DNA from: Xylaria sp. FL1777 | Lineage: Eukaryota > Ascomycota > Sordariomycetes > Xylariales > Xylariaceae | DNA length: 64,000 nucleotides | NCBI GenBank assembly: GCA_022578965.1 | Contig: MU400521.1 | Coordinates: forward strand, 484,432 to 548,431 | Reading direction: 5' to 3' | In this document: positions 24,360 to 36,353 of the stretch, in pieces | Numbering within the stretch: position 1 is the first letter of the stretch | Layout: every line of letters begins with the position of its first letter | The notes under the pieces: generated by a model | What the model was told of the DNA's origin: nothing | Database searches by the model: none | Seen by the model: only the letters and a program-made list of their open reading frames with translations | Made by a program: the position numbers and the translations under genes

Positions 24360-25251
24360 TCAGAAGGCACCTTGAAATTGATCCATAACCTGCTGCCCCA
24401 TAGCTCTCCTTCGCTCCCCTCCTGTTGGTCCCTGGACTCCTGTTGTCGCTGCTGTTGGGACGCCCTCATCTTCGAGCCTTCGTCTGAGCCCCTCAAATTC
24501 CCGACTTCTTCGGGGTGTTCGAATACCTACGATCCATCCTGGTATTCGCCAACGTATCAATGACCTTGGAAGAACCTCCATCCGCCATGCATAGCCTATT
24601 ACCCATCCAACCAATGCTCCAAAAATAGACCCTGGCCACTGAAAGAGCGCTAACTGCAGCGCGAGCAAGTACCGATAGGACTTGTCAGAGAATGTGAGGC
24701 CGTGGAATTGGTCGTTTGGAGACTGTGATATCGAAGTGGCTATTCTATACTTATAGATGTGGGGTATCATGGCATGATATTGGGCAAGAGCAGCAAAAAT
24801 AATAGGTGTCGGGCCAGCGGGAAGGTAATTGAGTAAGCCGAGGCTAAGAGGCCTGAGAATGAATGCTAAGATGACTGGTGACAAAATACTAGTCAAGAAA
24901 AATGTGACAATGATGAAAGTCTGGAATCAACGGGCACAGTTAGCCACGCCTCATGCTCATGGTTCGGGCACAATGACAGGGCAGAGAAGCACTCACGGCG
25001 TATTTCCGCGAGCCCCAAAGTCTCTCGACGGACCTCAGATTGTACAGGGTCATGGCAGCAAACAATACCTCGGACGAATTTGTATAGCAGAGCTGGTAGA
25101 TCAGTGCGCGCCATGTTTGATGGAAACGCCAAAGATGCAAGTCGACGAGGATATAGAAATAATGCTTGATATCCAACAGACTGGCAGCTATGGACGCGCC
25201 AATTAGGCCATAGACTAGACTGCGCGTCACAGGTGCATTCGTAAATGACAT
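24360..25251 (-). CDS. Dsc2/UBAC2-like rhomboid pseudoprotease, DSC E3 ligase subunit
   Basis: Two exons (25251-24997 and 24920-24360; 76-nt intron GTGAGT...TTCCAG, phase 0) encode 271 aa. The protein starts with the family signature (SFTNAPVTRSLVYG, then LDIKHYF), has several hydrophobic membrane segments, and carries the diagnostic PAGPTPIIFAALAQYHAMIP loop at about residues 115-134 after the LFAAMTLYNLRSVERLWGS segment. Rhomboid Ser/His catalytic residues are not evident, as expected for Dsc2/UBAC2. Family knowledge: Dsc2 belongs to the Golgi/endosomal DSC ubiquitin-ligase complex, which acts in SREBP activation and membrane-protein quality control. The C-terminus (from about residue 225) is Arg/Gly-rich and ends without the UBA domain found in some relatives. 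It is divergent to the cis-prenyltransferase gene. Confidence 0.88.
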
Positions 25252-26019
25252 AGTGTGAAGGATGTTCGCTTCGAGGGAAGAGGGCTGAGCTATAGTCTCT
25301 ACCGGCGCATTGCAAGATCGAATAGGTTTGCGCTTGCGAACAGAATCTTGGATCGGGGGTAGTCAGAATGATAATAGGTAGAGAGTTAGATAACGTACTA
25401 GATAGGTATGCTAATGCTAGGTGTAAGTTGCCCCACTCCCTTGGAGGGTATGAGCAAGGTGTCTTTATTTACCTAGGCAGGTAGCCTCGGGCGAAATGTC
25501 TACAAGGCTATCAAATGGGAAGCTTTCAACATAAAACCTTCACACTCAGGTCTGCGAGGTTGGATACCTACCTAGGTAATGCATCAAACAGATAGTTAAT
25601 ATGTACTGATTCTTTGATCTATCCTTCAGGTTCTTCAAAAAAAAGAAAAAGAAAAAAAGTGGTAAGTTACTACTTACCTTTGTTACAGGTCAGTATTAAA
25701 AGGCAATTAGCTCTAAAGGTACCTACCTAGGTACAGTGGAACCAGCTGGCATGCATCTTGGCACTCCACCCAACTTTTTGAACTCCAGTTGTGTATCCTT
25801 GCATGTGAAAAGTGGTTGCCATTATTTCTCCATGCTTCAACATAGCCACGCATTTGCGTTTCCGCATTGCTTCTCATTGCTCATGCTTACATAGGACATT
25901 CAACTTCCTAGAAGCATCGATAGCAGCAAGGGTATCCATTAGTATCGCCATCGCAGATATAGTTTTGCTGCCTCCTATTTGCAGACGAGCACGAACGTCC
26001 CCAACACCCGATCCTCATC
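25252..26019. promoter_or_regulatory. Shared intergenic promoter between Dsc2 and cis-prenyltransferase
   Basis: A 768-bp gap between divergently oriented start codons. It contains several CCTAGG/TACCTAC words (25400-25480, 25565-25580, 25715-25735), an A-rich run near 25638-25660 and a CT-containing leader before the + strand gene. Whether the two genes are co-regulated is unknown. Confidence 0.5.
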
Positions 26020-27171
26020 ATGTCCGATCTTTACCTGTCCCACATTAGGAATTGGTTCTGGAAGTCTCCTCCGGCTGAATGGCTCATGAAGGGCGCACGA
26101 GAGGTGCTAATCGGCACCCTCAAGCAGGGCCCAATCCCAAAGCATGTTGCTTTTGAGATGGATGGAAATAGGCGGTTTGCAAGAAACCACAAGATCGAGA
26201 CTATTGAAGGTCACCATCTAGGCTTTGAAGCTCTGGCTAGGGTATGTTTTGACGATCTCGCGCTCGCCATACACACCTAACAGATTTCAAATGAAAAGGT
26301 ACTTGAGATATGCTACAAGTGCGGTGTAAAAGTCGTGACTGTCTATGCATTTAGCATCGAAAACTTCAACCGGCCACGTGGCGAAGTCAAAGGGCTTATG
26401 GCCATGGCAAAAGTGAAACTCGAGCAGCTTGTGCAGCACGGCGAATTACTCGATCGATACGGCGCGTGTATTCGTGTGCTTGGCGAGCGAGACCTCATCC
26501 CTGCCGACGTTCTCCCCTTCGTCGACCGAGCCGTGGAAATGACCAAGCATAACAAGGAGTAGGTTTAAGTGGTCTTTCTTGGCATTGGCGTTGCTAACTC
26601 GAACTTCAGCGCGGTTTTGAATATCTGCTTCCCGTACACTTCGAGAGCCGAGATGACAAGTGCGATCAAGGCTACTATCGATGAATTCACCTCGCCATCT
26701 CCGCCATCTAAACCCCCGTTCTCGCAGTCAAGAATAACACAAAAGATAAGATCGAATTATTCTAAACGGACAGAAGCACTAGACTCGATCAGGGAGACAT
26801 CGCCAGATGCTGGCGCCAGGTCGGACGTAGATGATTCGATGTCTTCGACTACTGCCTTGGACCCCGAGTCGCCACCTTTGCAATCGACAACGGCCAAACC
26901 TCGCAGGTTTCCAAACGCAGAGAACATCACTGCCGACACCATTAACAGCCACACATATACCGCAGAGTGCCCGCCGCTCGATATTTTCATACGAACTAGT
27001 AATGTCACCCGACTGAGTGACTTTATGCTATGGCAATGCCATGAGAACACGCACATCTTCTTCCTTAAGTGTTTCTGGCCTGAGTTCGATCTGTGGCACT
27101 TTGTACCGGTATTGCTTGAATGGCAATGGAGACAAAAGAAACTGCTCGAGAAAGAGTCGCCACGAAAATAG
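26020..27171 (+). CDS. Dehydrodolichyl diphosphate synthase (cis-prenyltransferase, Rer2/Srt1-like)
   Basis: Three exons (26020-26241, 26299-26558, 26610-27171; introns 57 and 51 nt) encode 347 aa. It condenses isopentenyl diphosphates in cis to give dolichol precursors for ER glycosylation. Motif 1 is clear (VAFEMDGNRRFARNH, about residues 45-59), followed by GHHLGFEAL, then VVTVYAFSIENFNRP across the first splice, and the C-terminal RLSDFMLWQCHENTHIFF and WPEFDLWHFVPVLLEW blocks. Two oddities stand out. A Ser/Pro-rich insertion of roughly 80 residues separates the central fold from the C-terminal motif, and the usual RTSG before RLSDF reads RTSNVT. The insertion has parallels in fungal Srt1-like enzymes. 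The enzyme assignment is firm; full catalytic competence is not certain. Confidence 0.9.
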
Positions 27172-28611
27172 TGCAAGCGCACTATTCACCACTGTACACG
27201 ATAACGAAAAATCGTGATGATGGTTTGGGAAGTTAAGGTGACACACCTTCAAGCAGGACAACTTTTAAGCGTTATTATAATCGCCCCTTTCACTACCTAC
27301 CTATGGCATTGGTGTTGATTAAGTTTACTATACTAGAGAACGCGCGAACGAGTTCCGTAGATGCCACAGCATTCCAGCATCTATGATCATTTCTCCCACT
27401 TCTCTTGGTTCTCACTGCATATTAGAATCCGCGCAATTCCAAGTTTGACCTCCAGGACTGGTAACCTTGGTCAGTAGCTACTGAGCTGTGAAGGTGGCTA
27501 TCAAGTGACCACGGCAGTCCGCTGTCGAGAATCTGTCGAGGGAGCTACAAAAATAATTGATAATTGAATATATGCATGCATGCATGCATGTGTTCCAGGT
27601 GATCGGCAAGGTCATTTACATGTGCTCTGTTCTATTTCTTGTCTCATGCTTGGTGGCGAATCCATAGTCCTTATGCGTATCTACAAGTCCGGTAGGTATA
27701 TCGAATGTCCACATCTAAGCTTCCGTAATGGGGTCCAAGCGGACCTGAGGCGGCCAGCCATAGCGTGACTGACAGCCTTAGGTGCACATAGTCCCTCCTC
27801 CCGTAGGCAACGGCTTCAAACTTGCCCTTTAAACATCCCGTCGTCTCACGGAAACCCACCGTGGCCACCTAGTTTCTCCCACCGACACATCATTTCGGTC
27901 AGTTGCAACAGACACCGTCCCAACAACCCGTCAGCTCTAATCTCCTGCTCGCTGGTGTATAGTACATACAGTATGCAAGGGAATCGAGAGCCACGCCACT
28001 CAGTCAACGCAAGGAGGGCTAGCCTACCATGTCCCCTCCGACCAGTCTGCCGGCCTTGTCAACTGCCACACTCAAGGCCAGTGATTAGGTCAGGTGTAAT
28101 TTGCTTATCTCGTATCTTACCTATCTTATCGTCCAGCCTAGACGATAGGCCAGACGATGACCGATGATTGAGCCAATTGAAGCGTCCATACGCCATGGCG
28201 CATGGGCCAAGGGGGTACGCCAAATAATGGGGAGAGGGGTCAGCTAAGCCATTGGGGCATGTTGCGCTACCTACCTCTACCACTGCTACCTGCTACTACT
28301 ACCTGCTACGCTGTACAGCTCGAACAAGGGCCGGGCACCGTGGCCCTCGCAGTTTTGCGCCTCCGCCTCTACCCTCTCTACTTCTCTGGTCGCGTTTCTT
28401 CCACCACTCGTTACAGCACAGCACAATCTATCCCATATGCCAGGATGACTTGAGCTGCGCTGCTTCGAGCTCCTTGTCAATCTTACTTGTCAACATCATT
28501 TACCATCCCCTCTCACGGCTCTCCGCCCACCTGCCACGGTGTCGCTTCGCTTCGCTTCGCTTCCTGATCGGCGGTTTCTTCTTCTCGCGCCATTAGCTAT
28601 TAAGAGACACG
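27172..28611. other. Intergenic: cis-prenyltransferase 3' flank and ING promoter
   Basis: About 1.4 kb. It contains an ATGC microsatellite (27572-27590) and, just before the ING gene, repeated pentamers (CTTCG/TTCGC, 28543-28562) in a pyrimidine-rich leader. No gene is seen; short frames on both strands overlap one another. Confidence 0.5.
27572..27590. repeat. ATGC microsatellite
   Basis: Nearly five consecutive copies of the tetranucleotide ATGC, itself palindromic in series, in AT-rich intergenic DNA. Confidence 0.9.
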
Positions 28612-30795
28612 ATGAAGACGGCCAAACAGTCCCAGGCCGATGCCGCTGGCCCTTCCAGTCGAAGGGCCCAGCCAGTTCGTCAAACTCGAACGAACCCTCC
28701 AAGAACAACGTCGGGCTCTTCTCGTGCCGTCGGTGGCCGCGAGTCGCTTGGAGCTAGTCAGGGCCACGGCCAACCCATCGACATCTTCCCTGCCATTACC
28801 CATTTCACCGACGCCATTACCTCCCTGCCTAAAGACATCGTCCGACACTTCACTCTGTTGAAAGAAGTCGATGCCAAAATCTTTGCTCCCGAGGAGGCCT
28901 TGTTCCAATTTGTTGACGCCGCTCTCAAATCCAACCCTCCCGAACCTCGAAGCACTCGCGATGGCTCCAGCAGTGTTGCGCCCGCCTCGACACCGATGAG
29001 CGCCCAGAACAGCTCAAGTGGTCACGCGTTGGGCGGCAACCCAGCGCCTGGTTCTCTCAACGAGTCACAAGCTTCGACTGTTTTTGATCCAAGCAATGTA
29101 CCAAGGCGAAAACTCTTCCTCCACACCGCGTTCAAGATCCAAGAAATGCTCGTATCTCTCGAAGAGAAAAACCATGTCATATCTACAGCGAACGAGGCTC
29201 TGTCGAAACATCTGTCTCGTATTAATGATGTTTGGCCCCACCTTGAAAACGAGTTCAGCGAGGAAGCAAAATGGGGCAGTACCACACATTGGGCCTATCC
29301 AGAGAATCGGATCAATCGAGCAAACCAGGCAGAAAGATCACGTCGTGATGGAGCGGCCGTTATTACCGCTGCTGCCCAGCAGCTTCAAGTAGTAGAAGAA
29401 GCCGCGGCACGAAGCGACGCAAGGAAACAGGCGCTTATGGCAAAGAAAGGCCTCAAGAATCAACACCAAGACTCCGATGCCGATGACCACGAAAGTAAGC
29501 AAAAGGGCGAGCCCTCTAAGAAGACACCGGGCGGAGGTAAAGCACGCAAAGGTGCTGAATCTGTTAACCCGGTAGGTCTGGGTATCACCACGGGTGCCAG
29601 TGCGAACGGGAATCCTCCATCGAAAAGGAGGAAGGTTGAAAATAATACCAAGGTAGTTAATGGTGGGCAGGCCATGGAGCGTGCTATGAGCTCCGTGTAC
29701 GGGAGCAACGCACCTAAACCCAAGAATCCTAGCCCAAGGGCGACTCCAGCGCCCGAACCGACCAAAAAGCGGAAGGCCCTTCCAACTGCTAACGGTATAT
29801 TGAAGAAGAGGTTGGTCTACTATTGCTAGCTTGATGGCTGTTGCTTGTCGACTAACATTGATTCCTAGCAAAACCGCCGCAGTGCCCGCGGCCGCGGTCT
29901 CCCCATCCATACCGCCAACACCCCCACAACCAAATTTGGGGGACAAGCCGACTAGTCGCGGCTCTCCTGCGCCACCAGCTGCCGCGCCGCGCCCAGTCTC
30001 TTCAAGGGCGAGACAGAATTCCATTCAATCGAATGTAGAGAACGGTCGACAGCGCCCGGCTTCATCAGCATCAAATCGGCCTAATGGTATGACTATCACT
30101 CCCCCAGGAGCTCCTGCTATGCCCAACGGGCCGCGAACCTCTGCCGAACCCAAAGCCGTAAAGGAACCTAGCGCCATTATCAAGACAGAAACCAATAAAG
30201 AGGAAACAGCTACTCGTCCATTGGGTATTGTGAATGGCCTTAACAAAAAGGACAACCCTCCTAAACCAGACGACATAGAATCGAAAGTCGAGCCTGTACA
30301 AACTCCTGTACAAACTACAACTACCGTGGTTACAACTAAGAGTGGGCGAGCCAGTAAACCATCAACTCCCGCATTAGGCAGTTTTCCGGATGCAGCACCA
30401 CGATCCCGGGCGTCTAGGAACACGTCGACGACAACGGCTAAGAGAAGCCATAAGAAGGGTGCCTCTCAGCATGCGATCCCCACGCGGATTGTAGATGAGG
30501 ATACGAATAGTAGTGGCCACGGCGATGATGAGGGTGAAGTCGATGCAGATGAACCCTTATACTGTTATTGTAACGGTGTGAGCTACGGTGAAATGGTGGC
30601 TTGCGATGCTGACGACTGCGAACGCGAGTGGTTTCATCTAGACTGTGTGGGCCTCAAGGCAGCCCCGCCATCTAGTAGTAAGTACGCACAATCCCCAAAC
30701 CCAGCGGCAGCTGACTAACAAATGCGACAGTGAAATGGTATTGCGATAACTGTAAAGACCGTATCAAGACGGGGAAGAAAATCAACGGCAGGTAA
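28612..30795 (+). CDS. ING-family PHD-finger chromatin protein (Pho23/Yng2-like)
   Basis: Three exons (28612-29810, 29869-30677, 30731-30795; introns 58 and 53 nt) encode 690 aa. The ING N-terminal helical domain begins at about residue 57 ([20 protein letters not shown], then [10 protein letters not shown]) and runs to about residue 260. It is followed by a roughly 380-residue low-complexity linker rich in Pro, Ala, Ser and basic clusters (possible nuclear localisation signals such as SKRRKVE). The C-terminal PHD finger begins at [16 protein letters not shown] and is completed only after the second splice, which joins PPSSS to [11 protein letters not shown]. The full C4HC3 zinc-ligand set is visible. 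ING proteins read H3K4 methylation within histone acetyltransferase or deacetylase complexes. The long linker suggests the Pho23/Rpd3L branch, but Yng2/NuA4 cannot be excluded. Confidence 0.9.
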
Positions 30796-32762
30796 TTGTG
30801 TGGTTGGAGTGTTCTGCAGAGGAGTGGCCATGCTAGGTCACTATATGATACATATACCGGAGTTGGTGGTCATCATGCAGGTCATATACGGCGAATGGCG
30901 CCTAGAGGAAGCCGGTTAGCGAGTGTTTACAGACTCTGCATTTCGGTGCCTCACGGTCTTGATCCTCTGGATAAAGTATACCTTTTCCCGTTTTTGAGGG
31001 TCATTCCATAGATTGGTGGATGGCCCCCATGGCCCATTAGCGATAAGCGCAAAGATGGACGAGGCTACAGCGAGGTTTCCACGAGGCACAAAGCAACAGA
31101 AAGGAGTTTCCACTATTATGGCGAAAAGAAATACATTATCTCGGGGAAAGGGCGCCTCAGGGAGCGGTAGTCCGCTCTGTAATCCCCCCTTTCTAACTTA
31201 CCAAATAGATACCTACTTGGCTTGTATGTCGCAATGTTCGTGTCTGCCCATGACAAGGCTTTAGGTCAGGCGGCGAATATGAGAGAATACATAATAGGCA
31301 TTTACATATAAAGCGAAGCATATAGACTTGAAAAAGGGAACCATGATTAATACGATGAGCTATGCAAGGAATCACCAGTTGAGCCCTCAAATCAACAGCC
31401 CGTTTGAGTCGATCCGTGAGATAGTTATGTCCACTTACTTAGTCTCCCATTTCGTGTCCGATATCGCGACGAACATAGGGAAATCCATCACCTCAGCCGA
31501 CAAGAACTCACATATCTTATGTACATAGGTAGATGATCGGGTGTTATAGACCTCCATTCGGTATAGTCACAAGAAAGAATTATTTTAGATTATCGATACA
31601 CTAGCGGCGACAGCAGCGGGGTATGTGTAATTGACCTCATTGTCATCGGTAGTGGCGATGCCATCTGCATATTGTTATCCAGGTAGAGACAACCTTCAAC
31701 TCATTCATAGGAGATTGGACAGAAGCTGCATGTGATAGCCTGTGGCTGGTCTGTGGCTGGAACTGCGGCTTAGCCAGTCCCTCACAATTCCTCAGCAGAG
31801 CATACCACCTGGCACTTTCCCGTAATGTGGGGGGAATAGTAAAGCCCGCAATGGACCAAAACATTACCTACATAAGACAAAACCACTCGGCACCGGCAGT
31901 GGATCTATTTTGCTGGATTGATGAAGTTAGGCTTAACACTATTTTAGATTTTGGGTTAATTATGCTGCCGTTTCGAGCGATCCGGTACACCGAACTCTCT
32001 AAGGAACACACTAACATTACAGCTATCTACTTATGCGTAGTAGTCATCTAGTTTTCTCGTACTAACGTACGGACGTACACGTGTAGTTAAGGTAGTAAGG
32101 TGGCATCATATGACTGCCAAGCCATTAGCCTAACGTTGGCCTTTCAGACTTACCTGTTCCACATGCAGCAGAACCAACAGACACGAATTAGTTCGAATCT
32201 CTCTCCGGCAACCCCTGTAAAGGGTGTGTGAGAATAAAGCCTCCGGGGGGTGATCAAAGACAGTCTTACTTACATTTCATCGGCCCTTTTCATGCTTCGT
32301 ACTGTATAGGTCAGCCAAGTTAAAGACTGGAAACTCTCTTCCATTATGATAACTTGCATATAATAGGAACGTGCCCGCACGTATCTGCAACTATTCGGAG
32401 AATAGTGACGATGACATCAGCGTCGAAAGTCTTCAGTTGCACGTCAAATTCAACCCCGGGATCACGAACGTTAGCTTGATATAGAACCAACAGCATAGGC
32501 CAGGGGGAAACTGGGGGGGTGAACTAAACTTTATAGCTGTAAGCGGGTCTCTGCGCTGGTACGTGGTATGAGGTCGCGTTAGGTGGGTTTGGACCATGCA
32601 GGAACAAAAGGGGGGAAGTCAGCGATCAAAGACTACGAGTATGAACGCTGATAAGCGACGACTAACAACTTAGATTCGTTAGTAAATAAGAGTTTACCTT
32701 CCAATCCAGGATTCTGGAGCCGTGCTCAACTACTCTACCCTCGGTACCGACCGGTTGCGGCC
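30796..32762. other. 2-kb gene-free interval before the monooxygenase
   Basis: Begins with the ING 3' end. Several short overlapping frames have no domain. A T-loop-like GTTCGAAT at about 32190 was checked as a possible tRNA but lacks matching acceptor and T stems. A small hairpin (ACCCCTGTAAAGGGT) lies near 32210. Confidence 0.5.
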
Positions 32763-34328
32763 ATGGCTACACCAAACAATTTCAAAGTCATCATTGCCGG
32801 CGGTAGCGTCGTCGGCCTCACATTAGCCAATGCTTTAGAGCGTGCTGGCATCGATTATGTCCTGCTGGAGAAGAGGGAGGTTGCGCCAGATCTCGGCGCA
32901 TCTATCTCTCTGCTGTCGCATAACTCCCGGGTGTACGAGCAACTCGGGGTGGTCGATCTCTACAATGCGGCAACTGTACCCTTGCTTGACCGGCTTCATT
33001 TCAACAAGGACGGGTACCTGTTTGAAGACGGCGGCGTGTTGAAAGGTGTCAATGCCAAGACGCAACGGCCTTTCCGGTTCATGGAAAGGCGCTTCCATCT
33101 CCAGACCTTGTACGACAACCTCAAGGACAAGTCCAAAGTTCACACTCAGGTTGGTGTGCAGTCGTTTGAGGAGAACGATAATGGCGTGACGGTGCTCGCG
33201 GACAATGGTGAACGATATGAGGGAAGCAGTATGTGTTTTCATTTAGTATTAATTAAGTAGAGCGGTTGAGACGTTCCTAGTGGTATCTTACCGCCACCTA
33301 CATCAACAACACAAAATCCGATGAATCTTATTTTGATAAGTGGAATCACACTAACGGCGACATTCATAGTACTCGTTGGTGCAGATGGAGTTTACAGCAC
33401 CGTTCGACAATTGATGTCCTCAGCGGCTGCTGCTACAGACTCCGCGAGAGCCAAGAACTTGATGAGTCGTAAGTCTCTTGTCCTTTGAAACTCTGTCTAG
33501 TACTTGTCGATGCTGATATAACTGCGAAGCGTTTACGGCGAGCTACAGATCTATTTTTGCCACATCGAAAAATATCCACCCTGCTACTCAGCAGCCCTAT
33601 ATGCCGGATGGGACAGTAAACGTTGTGTATCACGATGGCGCCTCGGGTGTCTCTGCAACAGGGGTAAAGGGCCTTGTCTTCTGGTTCCTATTTGTGAAGG
33701 AGGATCAGCCTAGCCACACCCCAGATTGCCCTAAATACTCCGAGAAAGACGCAGAAGAGACAATTGAGAAATTCGGCCATCTAAACCTCGGCGCAGGCTA
33801 TACCTTTCGCGATCTATGGAACAACAAAGTCAAGGCCGCCATGTTTCCGATGGAAGAGGGTTCAGTCAAGGGGCCATGGAACAATGGAGGGCGGGTTGTA
33901 CTTATAGGTGATTCCGCATCGAAGGTAAGCTATGTATCCATGCGTTACAAGTTTTTTCAACAGTCCGACCTAACAGACACCACTTCGTATAGTCTACAGT
34001 CAACCCCGGATTAGGCGGCAACGCTCATGTGGAAGGTGTCTGCCGTCTCATGAATGAGATGACGGACCTTCTCAAACAATCTCCAACGCCCAGCACAAAT
34101 GAGATCACGGAAATGTTCAACAGGTACGAGGAACAGCAGCGGCCTCGTGCTGAGCTTACTGTCACGATTTCGGGTTATGTTACACGGTATGAGGCGAGGG
34201 AGACGTGGTGGTTGAGGATGGCCATAGTAGTGATGAGCTGGGTCCCCGTTAGCTTGGTGTCCACCTTTCTTGCCAAGCACTTCGCTGCCGGGCCACTACT
34301 TAAGTTCCTACCTAAGCCTGACTCGTGA
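32763..34328 (+). CDS. FAD-dependent monooxygenase with C-terminal membrane anchor (secondary-metabolism type)
   Basis: Four exons (32763-33228, 33370-33468, 33530-33924, 33993-34328; introns 141, 61 and 68 nt) encode 431 aa. The N-terminal Rossmann FAD-binding motif is VIIAGGSVVGLTLANALE (residues 9-26) with an acidic strand end (YVLLEKRE). The DG motif is LVGADGVYSTVRQ (about 157-169). The GD motif is RVVLIGDSASK (about 310-320), with Ser where many relatives have His. A hydrophobic segment (WWLRMAIVVMSWVPVSLVST, about 392-411) near the C-terminus should anchor it in a membrane. This build matches the PaxM-like epoxidase and hydroxylase group of indole-diterpene and meroterpenoid pathways, but the substrate is not readable. 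It is convergent with the rhodopsin-like gene 556 bp away and sits beside a decayed polyketide synthase fragment. Confidence 0.87.
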
Positions 34329-34884
34329 GCCGTAAAGCTTAAGTCGCAATTCAGATAAACGCGTGCGTTTAGTTTCATTTCAAGTTAGAATATATACTAG
34401 TAGTATTTATATCGATGATAGGGAAAGCATAGTTAGTCATTATAAATTCCACTTTGTTACCATATCGTTAGTTATCTTAAGAGTACACTTATATAAATTC
34501 CCTTTGCATTTACAGAGTACTAGTACTTACATTTGAAATAGCTGGTGAGTGCTACTAACTATACCGATTTCCGATATGGTTTAGTGCACTTGTGAAGCAT
34601 GTTTAGGTATCATTTCGCTCTATTATTCACACATTCAAAGAAAAAAAAATGAAGGGCAAAGGAGAATAGTATTGTTTGAAAACCGTGAGGTATTAAATTT
34701 TATTTTTAAATAACTGTTAACACAGGGTATAAAACTCAAAATTTTGATCGCCTCGCGCGCCTCTGAATTTTACTATGTATTGGAGGTCACGTAATTTGTG
34801 CCTTGAAATCACACCGGATCTTCCTTGTTGTCGGCAGCTATGACTATTCCCAGCTAGTCACAGCAGCACTAATCAAGGTGCCAT
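34329..34884. other. AT-rich gap between convergent genes
   Basis: 3' flanks of the monooxygenase and the rhodopsin-like gene. It is AT-rich with an A8 run near 34640 and an ATTTTATTTTTAAAT tract near 34696. No gene is seen. Confidence 0.5.
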
Positions 34885-36353
34885 TTACGCCGCTAAGTGC
34901 CGCTCTGATCCGTGGGCGAAATACTCGTCTGAGTCACCGTATTCCTGCGGTCTGGCGGTATATAAGACGCTGTCGCCCTGTACGCGGTTCCCTGATCCTT
35001 TCTTTGGCGACCAGTCGTTCCTGTCGTCCAATCTATACGACGACGATGACAATTTCGGGTTGGTGAGATGCTTTTTTCCGATCGTGCCGAGCCTCTTGAA
35101 CAGCGGTGAAAGGCAGCCGACAGAGCCTGCTATCATGCCCAGGTTATACTCGATGCATTGCCAGTACAGGGCCGAAGCACTGTGGTCTAAATTTTTGACA
35201 AAAAGTCAGTATTTTATGCAAGGTCGTATAGAGGGGTTACGCTTGTTGTGTTTCTTACAGGTAATGTCGGTATCTTGAGATTTCAGAAACGCGAGACTTG
35301 AAAAACGTAAAGTCGGCGCAATGCAGGCGACGATAGCTAAAATATTATGTAAGCTTATTTTCCCCTAACGTGAGAGGGCCGCATGCACCTACCAGGAACA
35401 AAGATCAGGAGAGCCAGAATGCCTTTGCCATGTTGAAGCTTGAGAGACCAAATGATTGGTACAGGCAGTACCAGAATTATGATATCGATAATGAATAGTA
35501 GGATAGCCTGGAATAAGAATACGCCGTATACTGTATCCGCGGGTAGACAGTGATTTACCCTATCTGGGTCCATCACATACTTTAGGTCGTAGATGTAGTG
35601 AGGTGGGTTGCATTGAAACGCATCCACAAAACCAAAGGCGAAAGTTATTAGGAACATGAAGATGAGGAAGATTGGTATGTATCGTTTAAGAAAGGCTATG
35701 GTTATATAGTCAGCACTTATCATAAAGTACATGCCACTGGTTGTTTAGTAGACCTACGAGTTGGGAATAGTCGTCGAAGATATAATAATAAACTGGTCTT
35801 GACAGCGAAAGCAGTGACGAGACTCAAGCATGTGCAAGCGTAATAGAACTAGTTCGTAGAAACCCTTCCCGTTAGAAGAAGCCTTTCTGCTCACGTAGTA
35901 CAGATGCCCTTACCTTGAACCATAATGCAAGCTCCGAAGGTAAGACATGGTTAATATGCCGTCCCGCACCATTTGCAACTGCCGCAACACCAAGTGCACT
36001 GAAGGTGGTGGTGAAAGTCTATAAAAGCCATTGGTTGTCAGTTGAAGGCCAATTCCATGCTTCTCGTCTTCACTTGTGGGATTTAACGTACCAAAGCCAC
36101 CAGACATGCCCAGTCGTCGATACCGAAAGCCCTGATCACGGTGGCTCGAGTAAGTAGCTATGACATATTCAGTCAGCACCATCATCGTCGTCCATTTTCG
36201 TCAGGTAGTGAAGGGATCCGGTAGCGTAAAACTTACTCGTGCACCGCAGACTACTATAGCAAGCCCGCCGGTGCCTATGATGGTGCCGTAGGAGACTGCG
36301 ATCTCATATGTTTCGTCGCCGCCAAGATTCATTGTTACCTGAGAGGCGTCCAT
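34885..36353 (-). CDS. Rhodopsin-like (fungal Rhodopsin_dom/SAT20-type) integral membrane protein
   Basis: Seven exons (36353-36237, 36092-36157, 35914-36018, 35758-35848, 35393-35695, 35259-35336, 34885-35186) join in frame to 353 aa. Introns are 79, 73, 65, 62, 56 and 72 nt, all GT-AG. Family features appear in order: an N-terminal membrane helix (TIIGTGGLAIVVCGAR), IDDWACLVA after helix 2, FAVKTSLLLYLRRLFPT, the Cys-containing FQCNPPHYIYD, HCLPADTVYG, IDIIILVLPVPIIWSLKL, and YWQCIEYNLGMIAGSVGCL near the last helix. A polar 60-residue cytoplasmic tail follows. These seven-helix proteins are numerous in plant-associated fungi; no ligand or chromophore lysine can be claimed. It faces the monooxygenase and has a decayed relative 3.6 kb away. 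Confidence 0.85.

Noticed and set aside
32185..32215. GTTCGAAT resembling a tRNA T-loop
   Set aside because: Flanking bases do not form the T stem, and no matching 5' acceptor strand or A box is found 60-75 bp upstream.
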